From assembly GCF_000374925.1 (NCBI RefSeq), contig NZ_KB895541.1, forward strand, positions 186,001-250,000: a stretch of DNA of 64,000 nt. Direction: 5' to 3'. Of this stretch, positions 47,864 to 57,041 are shown piece after piece. The translations under genes were made by a program, and so were the position numbers. Origin of the DNA: Arthrobacter sp. 131MFCol6.1. Its GTDB lineage: Bacteria > Actinomycetota > Actinomycetes > Actinomycetales > Micrococcaceae. Below the pieces are notes generated by a model. That model saw nothing but the letters and a program-made list of their open reading frames with translations. It did no database searches and was not told the DNA's origin. Numbering within the stretch: position 1 is the first letter of the stretch; the number at the start of each line of letters is the position of its first letter.

Positions 47864-49313
47864 TCCACGCGGATTTCTGAAAGTACGTCAGCGTGAAACC
47901 CAGCCGCGCCGTCCCGTTCCGGTCCGCATCATGGACTGGAAAGAGGTCTACGAGGCCCAGGAAAAGGGTGTCCTGAAGGCCCAGGCCGGCCGCTGCATGG
48001 ACTGCGGCGTCCCGTTCTGCCACCAGGGCTGCCCGCTGGGCAACCTCATTCCGGAATGGAACGACCTCGTCTGGCGGGACAAGGGCGAGGAAGCGATGGA
48101 GCGGCTGCACGCCACCAACAACTTCCCCGAGTTCACCGGACGGCTGTGCCCCGCCCCCTGCGAGGCGTCCTGCGTGCTGGGCATCAACCAGCCCGCCGTG
48201 ACCATCAAGCAGGTCGAGGTATCGATCGTGGACCAGGCCTTCGAGAACGGCTGGGTCAACCCGCTGCCGCCGGCACGCCTGACGGGCAAGACGGTCGCCG
48301 TCGTCGGTTCCGGCCCCGCCGGGCTCGCCGTCGCCCAGCAGCTGACCCGGGTGGGCCACACGGTGGCCGTGTACGAGCGCGACGACAAGATCGGCGGCCT
48401 CCTGCGCTACGGGATCCCCGACTTCAAGATGGAAAAAGAGCAGGTGGACCGCCGGCTGGAGCAGATGAAGGCCGAAGGCACCCGGTTCCGCACCGGGGTG
48501 GCCGTCGGCGCCGACGTGACGTGGGAGCAGCTGCGCCGCCGGTACGACGCCGTCGTCATCGCCACCGGGGCCACCGTCCCGCGTGACCTGCCGATCCCGG
48601 GCCGCGACCTCGACGGCGTCCACTACGCCATGGACTACCTCGTCCCGGCCAACCGGGTGGTGGCGGGGGAGACCGTGGAGAACCAGATCAACGCCGCGGG
48701 CAAGCACGTCGTCATCCTCGGCGGCGGCGATACCGGCGCCGACTGCCTCGGCACCGCGCACCGGCACCAGGCCGCGTCCGTGACCACCCTGGCGATCGGC
48801 AAGCAGCCGCCCATCGAGCGGGCCGGCCACCAGCCGTGGCCGACGTTCCCCACCCTGTTCGAGGTCGCCAGCGCGCACGAGGAAGGCGGCGAACGTACCT
48901 ACCTCGCCTCCACCGTGGAGTTCGTCGGGGAAAACGGCAAACTCACCGGCGTCAAGGTTGCGGAGACGGAATTCGTCGACGGCAAGCGCCTGCCGAAGGC
49001 CGGCACCGAGCGGATCATTCCGGCGGACCTCGTCTTCCTGTCCCTGGGCTTCACCGGCGCCGAGCCGGCAGGGATCACGGACCAGGTCCAGGCCGACTTT
49101 GACGGGCGCGGCAACGTGGCACGCGACGGTTACTACATGACCAACACTGAAGGCATCTTCGTCGCGGGCGACGCCGGCCGCGGCCAGTCGCTCATCGTTT
49201 GGGCCATCGCCGAAGGGCGCGCCTGCGCGGCCGCGGTGGACAAGTTCCTGATGGGCAGCACCATTCTGCCGGCACCCGTGGCGCCGACCGACCGTGCGAT
49301 GGCTGTTCTGTAG
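47856..49313 (+). CDS. gltD: Glutamate synthase small subunit
   Basis: GltD passes electrons from NADPH through FAD and 4Fe-4S clusters to GltB. The 485 residues have two cysteine groups ([18 protein letters not shown] and [14 protein letters not shown]), the FAD motif [15 protein letters not shown], and an NADPH motif GGGDTGADC near residue 285. GTG at 47856 overlaps the gltB stop by 8 bp. Confidence 0.97.
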
Positions 49314-49370
49314 TCCCACAGGACCTCCGGGATTCATCCGCACTTCAACTTAATCCATGCAACACACCAG

Positions 49371-49376
49371 TAGGGT
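49371..49376 (+). promoter_or_regulatory. Leaderless -10 box of pyk
   Basis: TAGGGT ends 6 nt before the pyk ATG. The overlapping AGGGTAGGT could also act as a weak ribosome-binding site, so the call is uncertain. Confidence 0.4.
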
Positions 49377-49382
49377 AGGTAT

Positions 49383-50885
49383 ATGAGACGCGCTAAAATC
49401 GTGGCCACTTTCGGACCGGCAATCGCAAGCTTTGACAACACGCTGGCCGTGCTGGAAGCCGGCGTTGACGTGGCACGCATGAACATGAGCCACGGCGATT
49501 ACTCCGTGCACGACAACACCTACGAGAACGTCCGCAAGGCTGCGGGACAGCTCGGCAAGGCCGTGGCCATCATGGCCGACCTGCAGGGCCCGAAGATCCG
49601 CCTCGGCCGCTTCGTCGACGGTCCTCACCTCCTGGAGGTCGGCGACACGTTCACGATCACCACCGAGGACGTTCCCGGCACCAAGGACATTTGCTCCACG
49701 ACCCTCAAGAGCCTGACCGAGGACGTCAACCCCGGTGATGCCCTGCTGATCGACGACGGCAAGGTCGCCCTCCGCGCGATCGACGTCGACGACGTCAAGG
49801 TGGTCGCCCAGGTGATTGTCGGCGGCTGGGTCTCCAACAACAAGGGCATCAACCTGCCCGGCGTTGCTGTCAACGTGCCGGCGCTGAGCGAAAAGGATGA
49901 GGACGATCTGCGCTGGGCCATGCGCCGCGGCGTGGACATGGTTGCGCTGTCCTTCGTGCGGGATGCCTCGGACATCGTCCGCGTGCACGAGATCATGGAC
50001 GAGGAAGGCCGCCGCGTGCCGGTCATCGCCAAGATCGAGAAGCCGCAGGCCGTGGAGCAGCTCCCCGAGATCATCGACGCCTTCGACGCCATCATGGTGG
50101 CCCGTGGCGATCTCGGTGTGGAACTTCCGCTCGAGGAAGTGCCGATCGTGCAGAAGCGCGCCATCGAACTGGCACGCCGCTGGGCCAAGCCGGTCATCGT
50201 GGCCACCCAGGTCCTCGAATCGATGATCGACAACCCGCGCCCTACGCGCGCCGAGGCCTCCGACTGCGCCAACGCGGTGCTCGACGGCGCCGACGCGGTC
50301 ATGCTCTCCGGCGAGACCAGCGTGGGCAAGTACCCGATCGAGACCGTCAAGGTCATGGCCCGGATCATCGAATCCACCGAGGTCCACGGCCTGGAGCGCG
50401 TCCCGCCGCTGGGCACCAAGCCCAAGACCCGCGGTGGCGCCATCACCCGCGCCGCCGTCGAGATCGCCGACCAGCTGGAGGCCAAGTACATCTGTACCTT
50501 CACCCAGTCCGGTGACTCGGCACGCCGCCTGTCGCGCTTGCGTCCCATCCGCCCGGTCTTCGCCTTCACCCCGGTGGAGCACGTCTGGAACCAGCTCGCA
50601 CTGACGTGGGGCATCCAGCCGGTCCTGGTCCCGATGGTGGGCCACACCGATGAGATGACGGCCCAGGTTGACCGCAGCCTGCTGGAACTCGACGTCGTCG
50701 AGGACGGCGACCTGGTGGTCATCGCCGCCGGTTCCCCTCCCGGAAAGGCCGGTTCGACGAACCTTCTGAAGGTCCACAAGGTGGGCGACCTCGCCGACAT
50801 CGGCAGCCAGGGCGAAGCGGCCGTGGCCAAGGACAAGCTCGGCCCGTGGCCGGAAAAGAAGAAGAAGAACCGGGTCCAGGCCTAG
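49383..50885 (+). CDS. pyk: Pyruvate kinase
   Basis: Pyk makes pyruvate and ATP from PEP. The 500 residues begin MRRAKIVATFGPAIASFDNT and contain VARMNMSHGDY, ADLQGPKIRLGRF, VIAKIEKPQAVEQL (catalytic Lys), AIMVARGDLGVELP and the domain B region. CTERM includes TQSGDSARRLSRLRP. It is alone in its unit: a strong terminator follows. Confidence 0.97.
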   Translation: MRRAKIVATFGPAIASFDNTLAVLEAGVDVARMNMSHGDYSVHDNTYENVRKAAGQLGKAVAIMADLQGPKIRLGRFVDGPHLLEVGDTFTITTEDVPGTKDICSTTLKSLTEDVNPGDALLIDDGKVALRAIDVDDVKVVAQVIVGGWVSNNKGINLPGVAVNVPALSEKDEDDLRWAMRRGVDMVALSFVRDASDIVRVHEIMDEEGRRVPVIAKIEKPQAVEQLPEIIDAFDAIMVARGDLGVELPLEEVPIVQKRAIELARRWAKPVIVATQVLESMIDNPRPTRAEASDCANAVLDGADAVMLSGETSVGKYPIETVKVMARIIESTEVHGLERVPPLGTKPKTRGGAITRAAVEIADQLEAKYICTFTQSGDSARRLSRLRPIRPVFAFTPVEHVWNQLALTWGIQPVLVPMVGHTDEMTAQVDRSLLELDVVEDGDLVVIAAGSPPGKAGSTNLLKVHKVGDLADIGSQGEAAVAKDKLGPWPEKKKKNRVQA

Positions 50886-50903
50886 TTCTGAAAGCTTGAA
50901 TGC

Positions 50904-50946
50904 AAAAGGGAGGATCCCCGCCGGCTGGCGGGGATCCTCCCTTTTT
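50904..50946. terminator. Strong bidirectional terminator between pyk and pdtaR
   Basis: The 19-bp stem of 50904-50922 and 50927-50945 is perfect with a 4-nt loop. It has A and T tracts on both sides, so it serves pyk and the convergent pdtaR. Confidence 0.92.
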
Positions 50947-51007
50947 GGTGCTTTGGTGCTTCGCGTGCGCGGCTTCCAGCCGCGGGGGCGGCCGGCGCCG
51001 TCGGACG

Positions 51008-51613
51008 CTAGTTGACCTGGTTGATGATGGTTTCGGCGACCTCGCGCATGCTGAGGCGGCGGTCCATCGAGGTCTTCTGGATCCAGCGGAAGGCTTCCGG
51101 TTCCGTCAGGCCCATCTTGGTGGTCAGGAGGCTCTTGGCGCGCTCCACGAGCTTGCGGGTGGCGAACTGCTCCTGCAGGTCGGTGACCTCGCTCTCCAGG
51201 GCCTTGATTTCCTCGTGGCGGGACAGCGCGATCTCCAAGGCCGGGATGAGGTCCGCCGGGGTGAACGGCTTGACCACATACGCCATGGCACCGGCGTCGC
51301 GGGCGCGCTCCACGAGCTCTTTCTGGCTGAACGCGGTGAGCAGGACCACGGGGGCGATCCGGGCCTTGACGATCTTTTCAGCGGCTGAGATGCCGTCCAT
51401 GACCGGCATCTTGACGTCCATCAGGACCAGGTCGGGCTTGAGCTCCTCGGCGAGCTGCACGGCCTTTTCGCCGTTGTCTGCCTCGCCGACGACGTCGTAG
51501 CCTTCGCCCCGCAGGATCTCGATGATGTCCAGGCGGATGAGGGTCTCATCCTCGGCGACAACGACGCGGCGCGCCGGCTGGGAAGTGGGGGTTGACTCCG
51601 TCTGTTCTGACAC
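51008..51613 (-). CDS. pdtaR: ANTAR-domain response regulator
   Basis: PdtaR-type regulators bind RNA to prevent termination. The 201 residues have a receiver domain with VVVAEDETLIRLDIIEILRG and DLVLMDVKMPVMDG (phospho-Asp), and a C-terminal ANTAR domain with KSLLTTKMGLTEPEAFRWIQ. AAGGAG lies 5 nt before the GTG. It is orthologous in layout to Rv1626. Its kinase PdtaS is not in the window. Confidence 0.93.
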   Translation of the reverse strand: MSEQTESTPTSQPARRVVVAEDETLIRLDIIEILRGEGYDVVGEADNGEKAVQLAEELKPDLVLMDVKMPVMDGISAAEKIVKARIAPVVLLTAFSQKELVERARDAGAMAYVVKPFTPADLIPALEIALSRHEEIKALESEVTDLQEQFATRKLVERAKSLLTTKMGLTEPEAFRWIQKTSMDRRLSMREVAETIINQVN

Positions 51614-51818
51614 GGGAACTCCTTGGAAAGGTACGGCGGGAACTCAACCATCATAGGTTTTGTCCGCCAATGTACTTGGACCGGTTTGGTTCGATGCGGC
51701 GTCACTGGCGCGATTCTGGAATTCAGCCTATCTGCATGTAGAGTAATTTCGCGCACTGGAAGCGATCGCGTTGCTCACAGCACTGTGGCAGGCTGATTGT
51801 TACACCGGTGTACTCCGC

Positions 51819-51900
51819 GCCCGAGTGGCGGAATTGGCAGACGCGCCGCACTCAAAATGCGGTATCGAAAGGTGTGTGGGTTCGAGTCCCACCTCGGGCA
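51819..51900 (+). tRNA. tRNA-Leu(CAA)
   Basis: The 82-nt gene has acceptor GCCCGAG/CTCGGGC, anticodon loop ctCAAaa in stem ccgca/tgcgg, a long variable arm and T loop TTCGAGT. CCA is not encoded. Its 3' end is at the start of an accessory region, so it is a likely integration site. Confidence 0.95.
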
Positions 51901-52314
51901 CGTGTTATCCCTGTTCAGGGGCTTGTGAGCCTCTGACGGTGTACAAATCTCCTTATGGGCCCTACGTGGCCCATTCTTGTTGGCGTCCGTTGCGGTCTGG
52001 CGGCTCCTTCGCTTGGCGTGGACGGCTGTGTTGCTGTGTAGTCCTTCATGGCCGGAAGCGCCTGGAACTGCATGACTTGCTGAGTCTTGGGGATCAAGTC
52101 CTCATGTTCATCCCGGTCGGCAGCCGGAACGCCTGGGAAACTCTCGTTATGTCCTCGATGATGTTGTTGAGCATTGGGTAGGGGCCGGGCGAACCGATTG
52201 GGCTTGGTGACGACCAGGGTGCCGCCGGCCCGGCCAGCCGCCAGGGCTTCGTAGAGTCCCGGCCGTTTCCGCTCCTTCGGGTCACTCCGTGTTCACCAGT
52301 GACCCGTCTGCTGA
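51901..52314. other. Non-coding stretch after tRNA-Leu with recombinase debris
   Basis: These 414 bp have no intact gene. Apart from the recombinase fragment at 52187-52282 the reading frames are broken and short. No second copy of the tRNA end was found in the window. Confidence 0.7.
52187..52282 (-). pseudogene. Remnant of a serine recombinase/resolvase
   Basis: On the minus strand the DNA encodes KRPGLYEALAAGRAGGTLVV followed by TKPNRFARPLPNA, close to the resolvase motif RPGLREALAACRAGDTLVVTKLDRLAR. The catalytic serine part lies upstream and is absent or out of frame; a frame change occurs near 52285. It lies 290 bp after tRNA-Leu and points to a lost integrase or transposon. Confidence 0.75.
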
Positions 52315-53454
52315 CTAGTGGACGATTCTCATCTCGTGCGAGGTCTGATTGAGTCGCCGTCCGCCGTCGGGAACGACCGTCACAATGTCTTCGATCCGAA
52401 CGCCGAACCTGCCCGGCAGGTAGATCCCGGGTTCGATCGAGAAGCACATGCCGGGGTGGAGGAGTTCGGTCTCGCCCTCGACCATGTACGGCGGCTCGTG
52501 AGTCGTCAGCCCGATTCCGTGCCCGACGCGGTGAATGAAGTAGTCGCCGTAGCCGGCTTCAGTGATCACCGCCCGGGACACGCGATCGATCTCCTGGCAC
52601 TCGACGCCTGGCCGCACGGCCTCGAACCCGGCCTGCTGTGCGAGCCTGACGACGTCGTGAACCTCGCGCTCCTCGGCGGTGGGTTCGCCGACGTGCACGG
52701 TCCGCGTCGTGTCTGATCCGTAGCCGTGTTTGAGGCCGCCGAAGTCGAGCACCACCATGTCTCCGTCCTCAATGATCCGCGGGCCGATCTCGTGGTGAGG
52801 GTTGGCTCCGTTCGGGCCCGAACCGACAACGGTGAAGTCCACCTGCGAATGACCGAATTGGCGAAGTAGGTCGGCGAGATCAGAACCGACGTCGGTCTCG
52901 CTGCGCCCAGCGAACCGCACGGTGACGATCTCCTCGTACGCCTGGTCTGCGGCCGCGCCGGCCGCCGCCAGCCTCTCGATCTCGTCGTCATCCTTGATCG
53001 CCCGAAGCATCGGCAGGGCCGTCGTCATCGAGACGTAGGACGACTTGGGCAGCCGATCCTGCAGGCCGAGGAGGTGCATGGCCCAGGCCGAGTCGGAGAC
53101 GGCATAACGTCCGGTGCCGGCCATCAGCGTCGCAGATTCCGTGTAGGGGTCGCTCCCGTCGGTCCAGTCGGTAATCCGCAGATTCGAGGCGCCGCCGGCG
53201 GCTTCCGCGTCGGGCCGCTCGAGCCTCGGAACGATCATGGCGGGCTCCGCGTCGACGGGGATCACGAGCATGGTGATGCGTTCAGTGATGGCCACGGGTG
53301 CATACCCGGTGAGGTACAGCAGGTCCGGTCCGGGAGTGACCAGGATGCCGTCGAGCCCGGCATCCTGGGCGGCGCGGGCTGCTCGCCGCAACCGCCCGGC
53401 GAAGTCATCGGCAGTGAACGGAGCCGGCTCGGAAAGGCTGCGATGATCACTCAT
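52315..53454 (-). CDS. M24 metallopeptidase (Xaa-Pro peptidase type)
   Basis: The 379 residues contain a creatinase N-terminal domain and a C-terminal M24 domain with all metal ligands: VVLDFGG (Asp), YGSDTTRTV (Asp), RVGHGIGLTTHEPP (His), FSIEPGIY (Glu) and VRIEDIV (Glu). It should hydrolyse dipeptides with proline second, or related amides. The ATG at 53454 has GAGAATGC upstream, while the frame runs 12 codons further. It stands alone between a tRNA-linked scar and a frameshifted gene. Confidence 0.85.
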   Translation of the reverse strand: MSDHRSLSEPAPFTADDFAGRLRRAARAAQDAGLDGILVTPGPDLLYLTGYAPVAITERITMLVIPVDAEPAMIVPRLERPDAEAAGGASNLRITDWTDGSDPYTESATLMAGTGRYAVSDSAWAMHLLGLQDRLPKSSYVSMTTALPMLRAIKDDDEIERLAAAGAAADQAYEEIVTVRFAGRSETDVGSDLADLLRQFGHSQVDFTVVGSGPNGANPHHEIGPRIIEDGDMVVLDFGGLKHGYGSDTTRTVHVGEPTAEEREVHDVVRLAQQAGFEAVRPGVECQEIDRVSRAVITEAGYGDYFIHRVGHGIGLTTHEPPYMVEGETELLHPGMCFSIEPGIYLPGRFGVRIEDIVTVVPDGGRRLNQTSHEMRIVH

Positions 53455-53570
53455 GATTCGCATTCTCGTGCGCGGGGCATTACTGGTCAACCCATCGTCC
53501 GGACAGCCGCTCCAGCTCTGGAATCACCAGTCGCGGGTGAGACGGTGGTCTGTCGCTGCGGACACGCAGC

Positions 53571-54311
53571 GTGACGAGACGCGCCAGCGGCGCCCCACTC
53601 GTGCCGGACATCCTCACGTGGCTGTTCAAGAATCGGAATGTGCCTCCGACCGAGCAGTACTGGCTTTTCTTCGAAGGTGAGCTGCTGCCGATGCGCTCCC
53701 TGCGAACCGCCTGGCTGCTGGCATTGTTCCTGGCCTTCACCGGCGCGGACCGGTTCTACCTCCGCCGGCCTGGCACGGGCACCCTGAAGGTGCTGACGCT
53801 CGGCGGGTTCGGAATCTGGTGGCTCTTTGACCTGTTCCGGATCACCAAGAATATGCCGCCGACTGTGCGTCCATGCCGTTGGCCGTCACCGACTCCCTGC
53901 GCCGCGGCCTGCGTATGGCCTCGAACGTCGTGGCCGTCGCCCTCGGCGGGTGTTCTGTCATCGGGGCTCCCGACACCGGGACCCTCACAGCCACCGTCAC
54001 TGCCATGGATGCACTGCTGAACCAGGCGCCGCCGACACCGATGAAAGGGTGGATCACCGTCGCGGAGGCCTCCGGCACCAAACCCGCGGGCCCCGTCGAG
54101 ACCGTCACCGGCAAGCTCCACATCGAGTACGCCTTCACTGGGCCCACCGTCGTCTACCTCCAACCTGCGAAAGGGCCTGGCCCTGCCCTGATCAACGCCG
54201 GTGCTGGGGCGACCGGCGTCACCCTGAACCCGGGGACCTACCACGCTCACGGTCAGCACTACCGGCAAGGCCTGGCACCTCAAGGCAGAGCAGTACCGGA
54301 TCTCCGGGTAG
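53571..54311 (+). pseudogene. TM2-domain membrane protein, broken by two opposite frameshifts
   Basis: Frame 53571 encodes a TM2 domain: SLRTAWLLALFLAFTGADRF followed by LKVLTLGGFGIWWLFDLFRI with the conserved D/R pair. At about 53866 coding shifts to another frame (LAVTDSLRRGLRMASNVVAV, then a beta-rich region with TVTAMDALLNQ and KLHIEYAFTG). Near 54245 it returns to the first frame, giving TLTVSTTGKAWHLKAEQYRI and a stop at 54309. The shifts compensate. It is either a decayed gene or shows sequence errors. The start codon is not certain. Confidence 0.72.
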
Positions 54312-54572
54312 CTCCGGGCCCGCTGACCAGCACGGCGTCCTGATTGAAGGACCGTGAGTCCAGGATGGCCGGGATCTGCTGCCCAGCCCACCGCCGGTAC
54401 GAGGCCCAGCGGCGGGCGCCTATTTCATAGCGGGGCGCCCTGGGATTCCGGCTGCTGCCACTTCGGATCATCTTCCCCGGATGAGGTCCGGACCCACGGT
54501 GCGGGCAGACAATGGTCGGACTTGCGTGTGGCAGGTCTCCCTGCCGCAATCCATTTCGGAAAGGAGCCATCC

Positions 54573-55019
54573 GTGTCCAGACCACACCCGATCCTTGCAG
54601 GATCGATCGCAGCCGCGGCAGCCATCGTACTCCTCACCGGCTGCGGCCCCTCTAGCCCCGGCACGGCCGTCAGCAGCGCCAGAGCGGAGAAGAACGTTTC
54701 GCAGGCCTGCGCTGCTGCCAGCGCCTTCGCCGGAGCCCTGACAAATTTCAAACAGACACTAAAACCGGGCGCCACGATAGAACAGATCAAATCGGCGCGA
54801 GAACAGGTCGCGAAGTCCTACGACGATCTGGTCAAGGCCAGTCAGGACGTAGCCAAAGACGAGATGGACGCCGTTAAAACGGCCGAAAACAAGTTCGACG
54901 CGGCCGTCAGAGCCGTCCCGGATGACGCCACCCTGACCCAGGCGGCCGCGTCCCTGCGGGACGACGCCGCCAACGTCCAGGCCGCGGTCAGTGACCTCCA
55001 GACGGCGACCAAATGCTGA
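54573..55019 (+). CDS. Lipoprotein, Arg/Ala-rich helical
   Basis: The 148 residues begin with a signal peptide (ILAGSIAAAAAIVLLTGCGP) with lipobox LLTG-Cys, so it is exported and lipid-anchored. The rest is helical and rich in Ala, Asp and Lys (residues 55-145), with no known domain. GTG at 54573 has AAGGAG 6 nt upstream. Lgt is encoded in this window. It lies next to a PLDc_N/SHOCT protein and may be co-transcribed. Confidence 0.8.
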   Translation: MSRPHPILAGSIAAAAAIVLLTGCGPSSPGTAVSSARAEKNVSQACAAASAFAGALTNFKQTLKPGATIEQIKSAREQVAKSYDDLVKASQDVAKDEMDAVKTAENKFDAAVRAVPDDATLTQAAASLRDDAANVQAAVSDLQTATKC

Positions 55020-55115
55020 CCTTGAGGGTTCTCCGATAGGCAAGCAGCCAGCCTCAGTCCTGCCCCGGCTGCATTCCCGTACAACACCGCTCCGACCGAG
55101 AGCAGGGAAGTTGAC

Positions 55116-55502
55116 ATGACTTTCTGGGAAAACTTTTGGGATATTTTCTGGTGGTTCTTCCTCGTATACGCGTTCATCGCCTTCCTCTGGGCGTTGTTCG
55201 CCGTCATAGGCGACTTGTTCCGCGACGACGACCTGAGCGGCTGGTGGAAAGTCGTCTGGATCCTCTTCCTGGTCTTCGTGCCCTTGTTGGGTGTGCTGGT
55301 GTACGTGATTGCCCGCGGTAAGGGCATGACGGGGCGGTCCATGGAACGGGCGCGGGCGAACCGGGAGGCCTCGGATGCGTACATCCGCAGCGTCGCTGCA
55401 GCGAGTCCGAGCGACGAGATATCCAAAGCCACGGCTCTCCGCGACTCCGGAACTATCAGCGCTGATGAATTTGAAAGAATCAAGACCAAGGCCCTGGTCT
55501 GA
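55116..55502 (+). CDS. PLDc_N-type membrane protein with SHOCT domain
   Basis: The 128 residues have two hydrophobic helices (FWWFFLVYAFIAFLWALFAV and VVWILFLVFVPLLGVLVYVI) of the PLDc_N type, then a polar part and the C-terminal SHOCT motif LRDSGTISADEFERIKTKAL. The RBS-like gagagcaggg is before the ATG. A truncated second copy of its start occurs at 62216. Function unknown; such proteins often sit near phospholipase D-type enzymes. Confidence 0.8.
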   Translation: MTFWENFWDIFWWFFLVYAFIAFLWALFAVIGDLFRDDDLSGWWKVVWILFLVFVPLLGVLVYVIARGKGMTGRSMERARANREASDAYIRSVAAASPSDEISKATALRDSGTISADEFERIKTKALV

Positions 55503-55975
55503 GAGCGTCGTCGACCCGGTACCGCTTGGCAGCAAATGCAATGACCATGGACGCGGTGGTGCCCTACTCCTCGACTAGGGTGCGGTGTCCTTCTGCGCAA
55601 CGCCAGGCTGACGCTCCATGCCTATTCGGCGGCCCGGTGGCCGGTTCCCCGCCGTCGAGGGCGTGCCCGCAGGCGGCTCGGACCGGCCGAGGATGCGAGG
55701 CATAAACCTGTCAATGGACTCTCTGGCTGCGCACAGGAAGCCGGGCTAATATCCGGCTATCACTCCGTTTTGAATAGGAATCCCTTGTCCGAAGAATCAG
55801 TAGGGAACGTCGTGCCCGTGATGCACGAACTGCCGGCCGCGGAGGGCTGCCGTGTCATGGCCGTCCAGAACGCGGCGCTGCCCTTTGCCGGCCCTATCGG
55901 CCATGGAGCCTGCCCATGCCTGGACTGTCGCGTCGGTGGTCCGATCTTGCGGCCGTTGCCTTGGGCTGCGGGCTG
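55503..55975. other. Gene-poor stretch of 473 bp
   Basis: No family could be recognised. A short frame on the plus strand (55770-55976) and an overlapping one on the minus strand exist, but neither has a good start signal or clear family similarity. Confidence 0.5.
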
Positions 55976-56530
55976 ATGTCTACAGACCAGGTGCCCACAA
56001 CCCGGCGCCCTCCCGGCCAGGGACAAGGTAAGTCCAGGCACTCCGTCGGTGCCGAGACACTGATCAACGCCCGATGCTCAACCGTCTGGGACGTCATCAC
56101 CGATGCACAGAACTACACCGTGTGGGAATCCGGCATCACCCGCATCAGGGGCGAGCTGCGCAGCGGTGGCACCATCAGAATCCGCACGCACACCGGAGGG
56201 AACCGCAGCTTCCGGCTGCGCGTCCGGCAGATGCCCGGCGAGGAGATGACCTGGACGCAGGGCCTGCCGCTGGGCTTGCTCACCGGCGTGCGCACCTTCA
56301 CGCTTGAACCCCTGGGCGGCATGACACTCCTGCGCGTAAATGAGGAGTTCACAGGGCCGCTTTGCGGGATCCTGCTCTGGGAGTTCGTGTCAGACACTCA
56401 GCAGACTTTCAACGATTACGTTGACGCCGTCAGGAAACGCGCCGAAATCCTCGGCCGACACCCTCACATCACGGGTCATGGGCACCAGCCAAGCGGCGCG
56501 CAGCGTCCAAGAGAGCCCGACGCCGCTTGA
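55976..56530 (+). CDS. SRPBCC (START-like) domain protein
   Basis: The 184 residues contain AETLINARCSTVWDVITDAQ and NYTVWESGITRIRGELRSGG, the first strands of a START-like ligand-binding fold (polyketide cyclase/dehydrase type), and end in an unstructured tail GHGHQPSGAQRPREPDAA. Ligand unknown. The start is uncertain: ATG 55976 gives MSTDQVP, and an ATG at 55916 is also in frame. Confidence 0.7.
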   Translation: MSTDQVPTTRRPPGQGQGKSRHSVGAETLINARCSTVWDVITDAQNYTVWESGITRIRGELRSGGTIRIRTHTGGNRSFRLRVRQMPGEEMTWTQGLPLGLLTGVRTFTLEPLGGMTLLRVNEEFTGPLCGILLWEFVSDTQQTFNDYVDAVRKRAEILGRHPHITGHGHQPSGAQRPREPDAA

Positions 56531-56612
56531 ACGACCTCCGGGCCATGCTTCGCGACGGCCTGACGTTGCGATACCGGTTCTCAGTCGGGACACCGTCACG
56601 GCCGGTCGGGGA

Positions 56613-56886
56613 GTGTATCTGCTGGATGACCACGAGATCGTGAGGCGGGGCCTGTGCCAACGGCTGGGGTTTGATGGTCTGAGCCATTGCCGGGGAATCG
56701 GGTTCCGCGCGTGTGGCGGTCCGGCGGTGCAACCGCCAGATCAGCAAGGAGAAGATGCTGGCGGAGAAAAACTGTGAAGAATTTGGAGACGAACTGCGGG
56801 CAAGGGACGCCGGGCGGCTTGCCGACGCACTTACCTCGGCCGGGACCGGCCTGCGGGGACTCCGCCAGCTGCAAAGCCGGACCTAA
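56613..56886 (+). pseudogene. Remnant of a NarL/DevR-type response regulator
   Basis: GVYLLDDHEIVRRGL (from 56610) is the start of a receiver domain with the acidic pair. After a large deletion, NRQISKEKMLAEK followed, after a one-base shift in the run aaaaa (near 56766), by TVKNL matches the LuxR-type helix-turn-helix (normally ...AEKTVKN...). The phospho-Asp region is missing. The fragment ends at a stop at 56884. Confidence 0.72.
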
Positions 56887-57041
56887 GAATCCGGGATCCT
56901 CCAATGGCATTCCGGGCTCCGGCAAGCTGGTGATTTGCCATCTCCCGGGGAGAACCCAAGGAGGGGCACGCTCGCAGGGACCGCACCCGTTTGGGCGTCC
57001 GCTGGTGCGGCCGGCTGTGCCTTCCTGTCTTGTGGGGTCAG

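Noticed and set aside
55760..56041. Minus-strand frame of 93 codons and its plus-strand counterpart at 55770
   Set aside because: Both lack start signals and family similarity and overlap each other; kept only as a gene-poor stretch.
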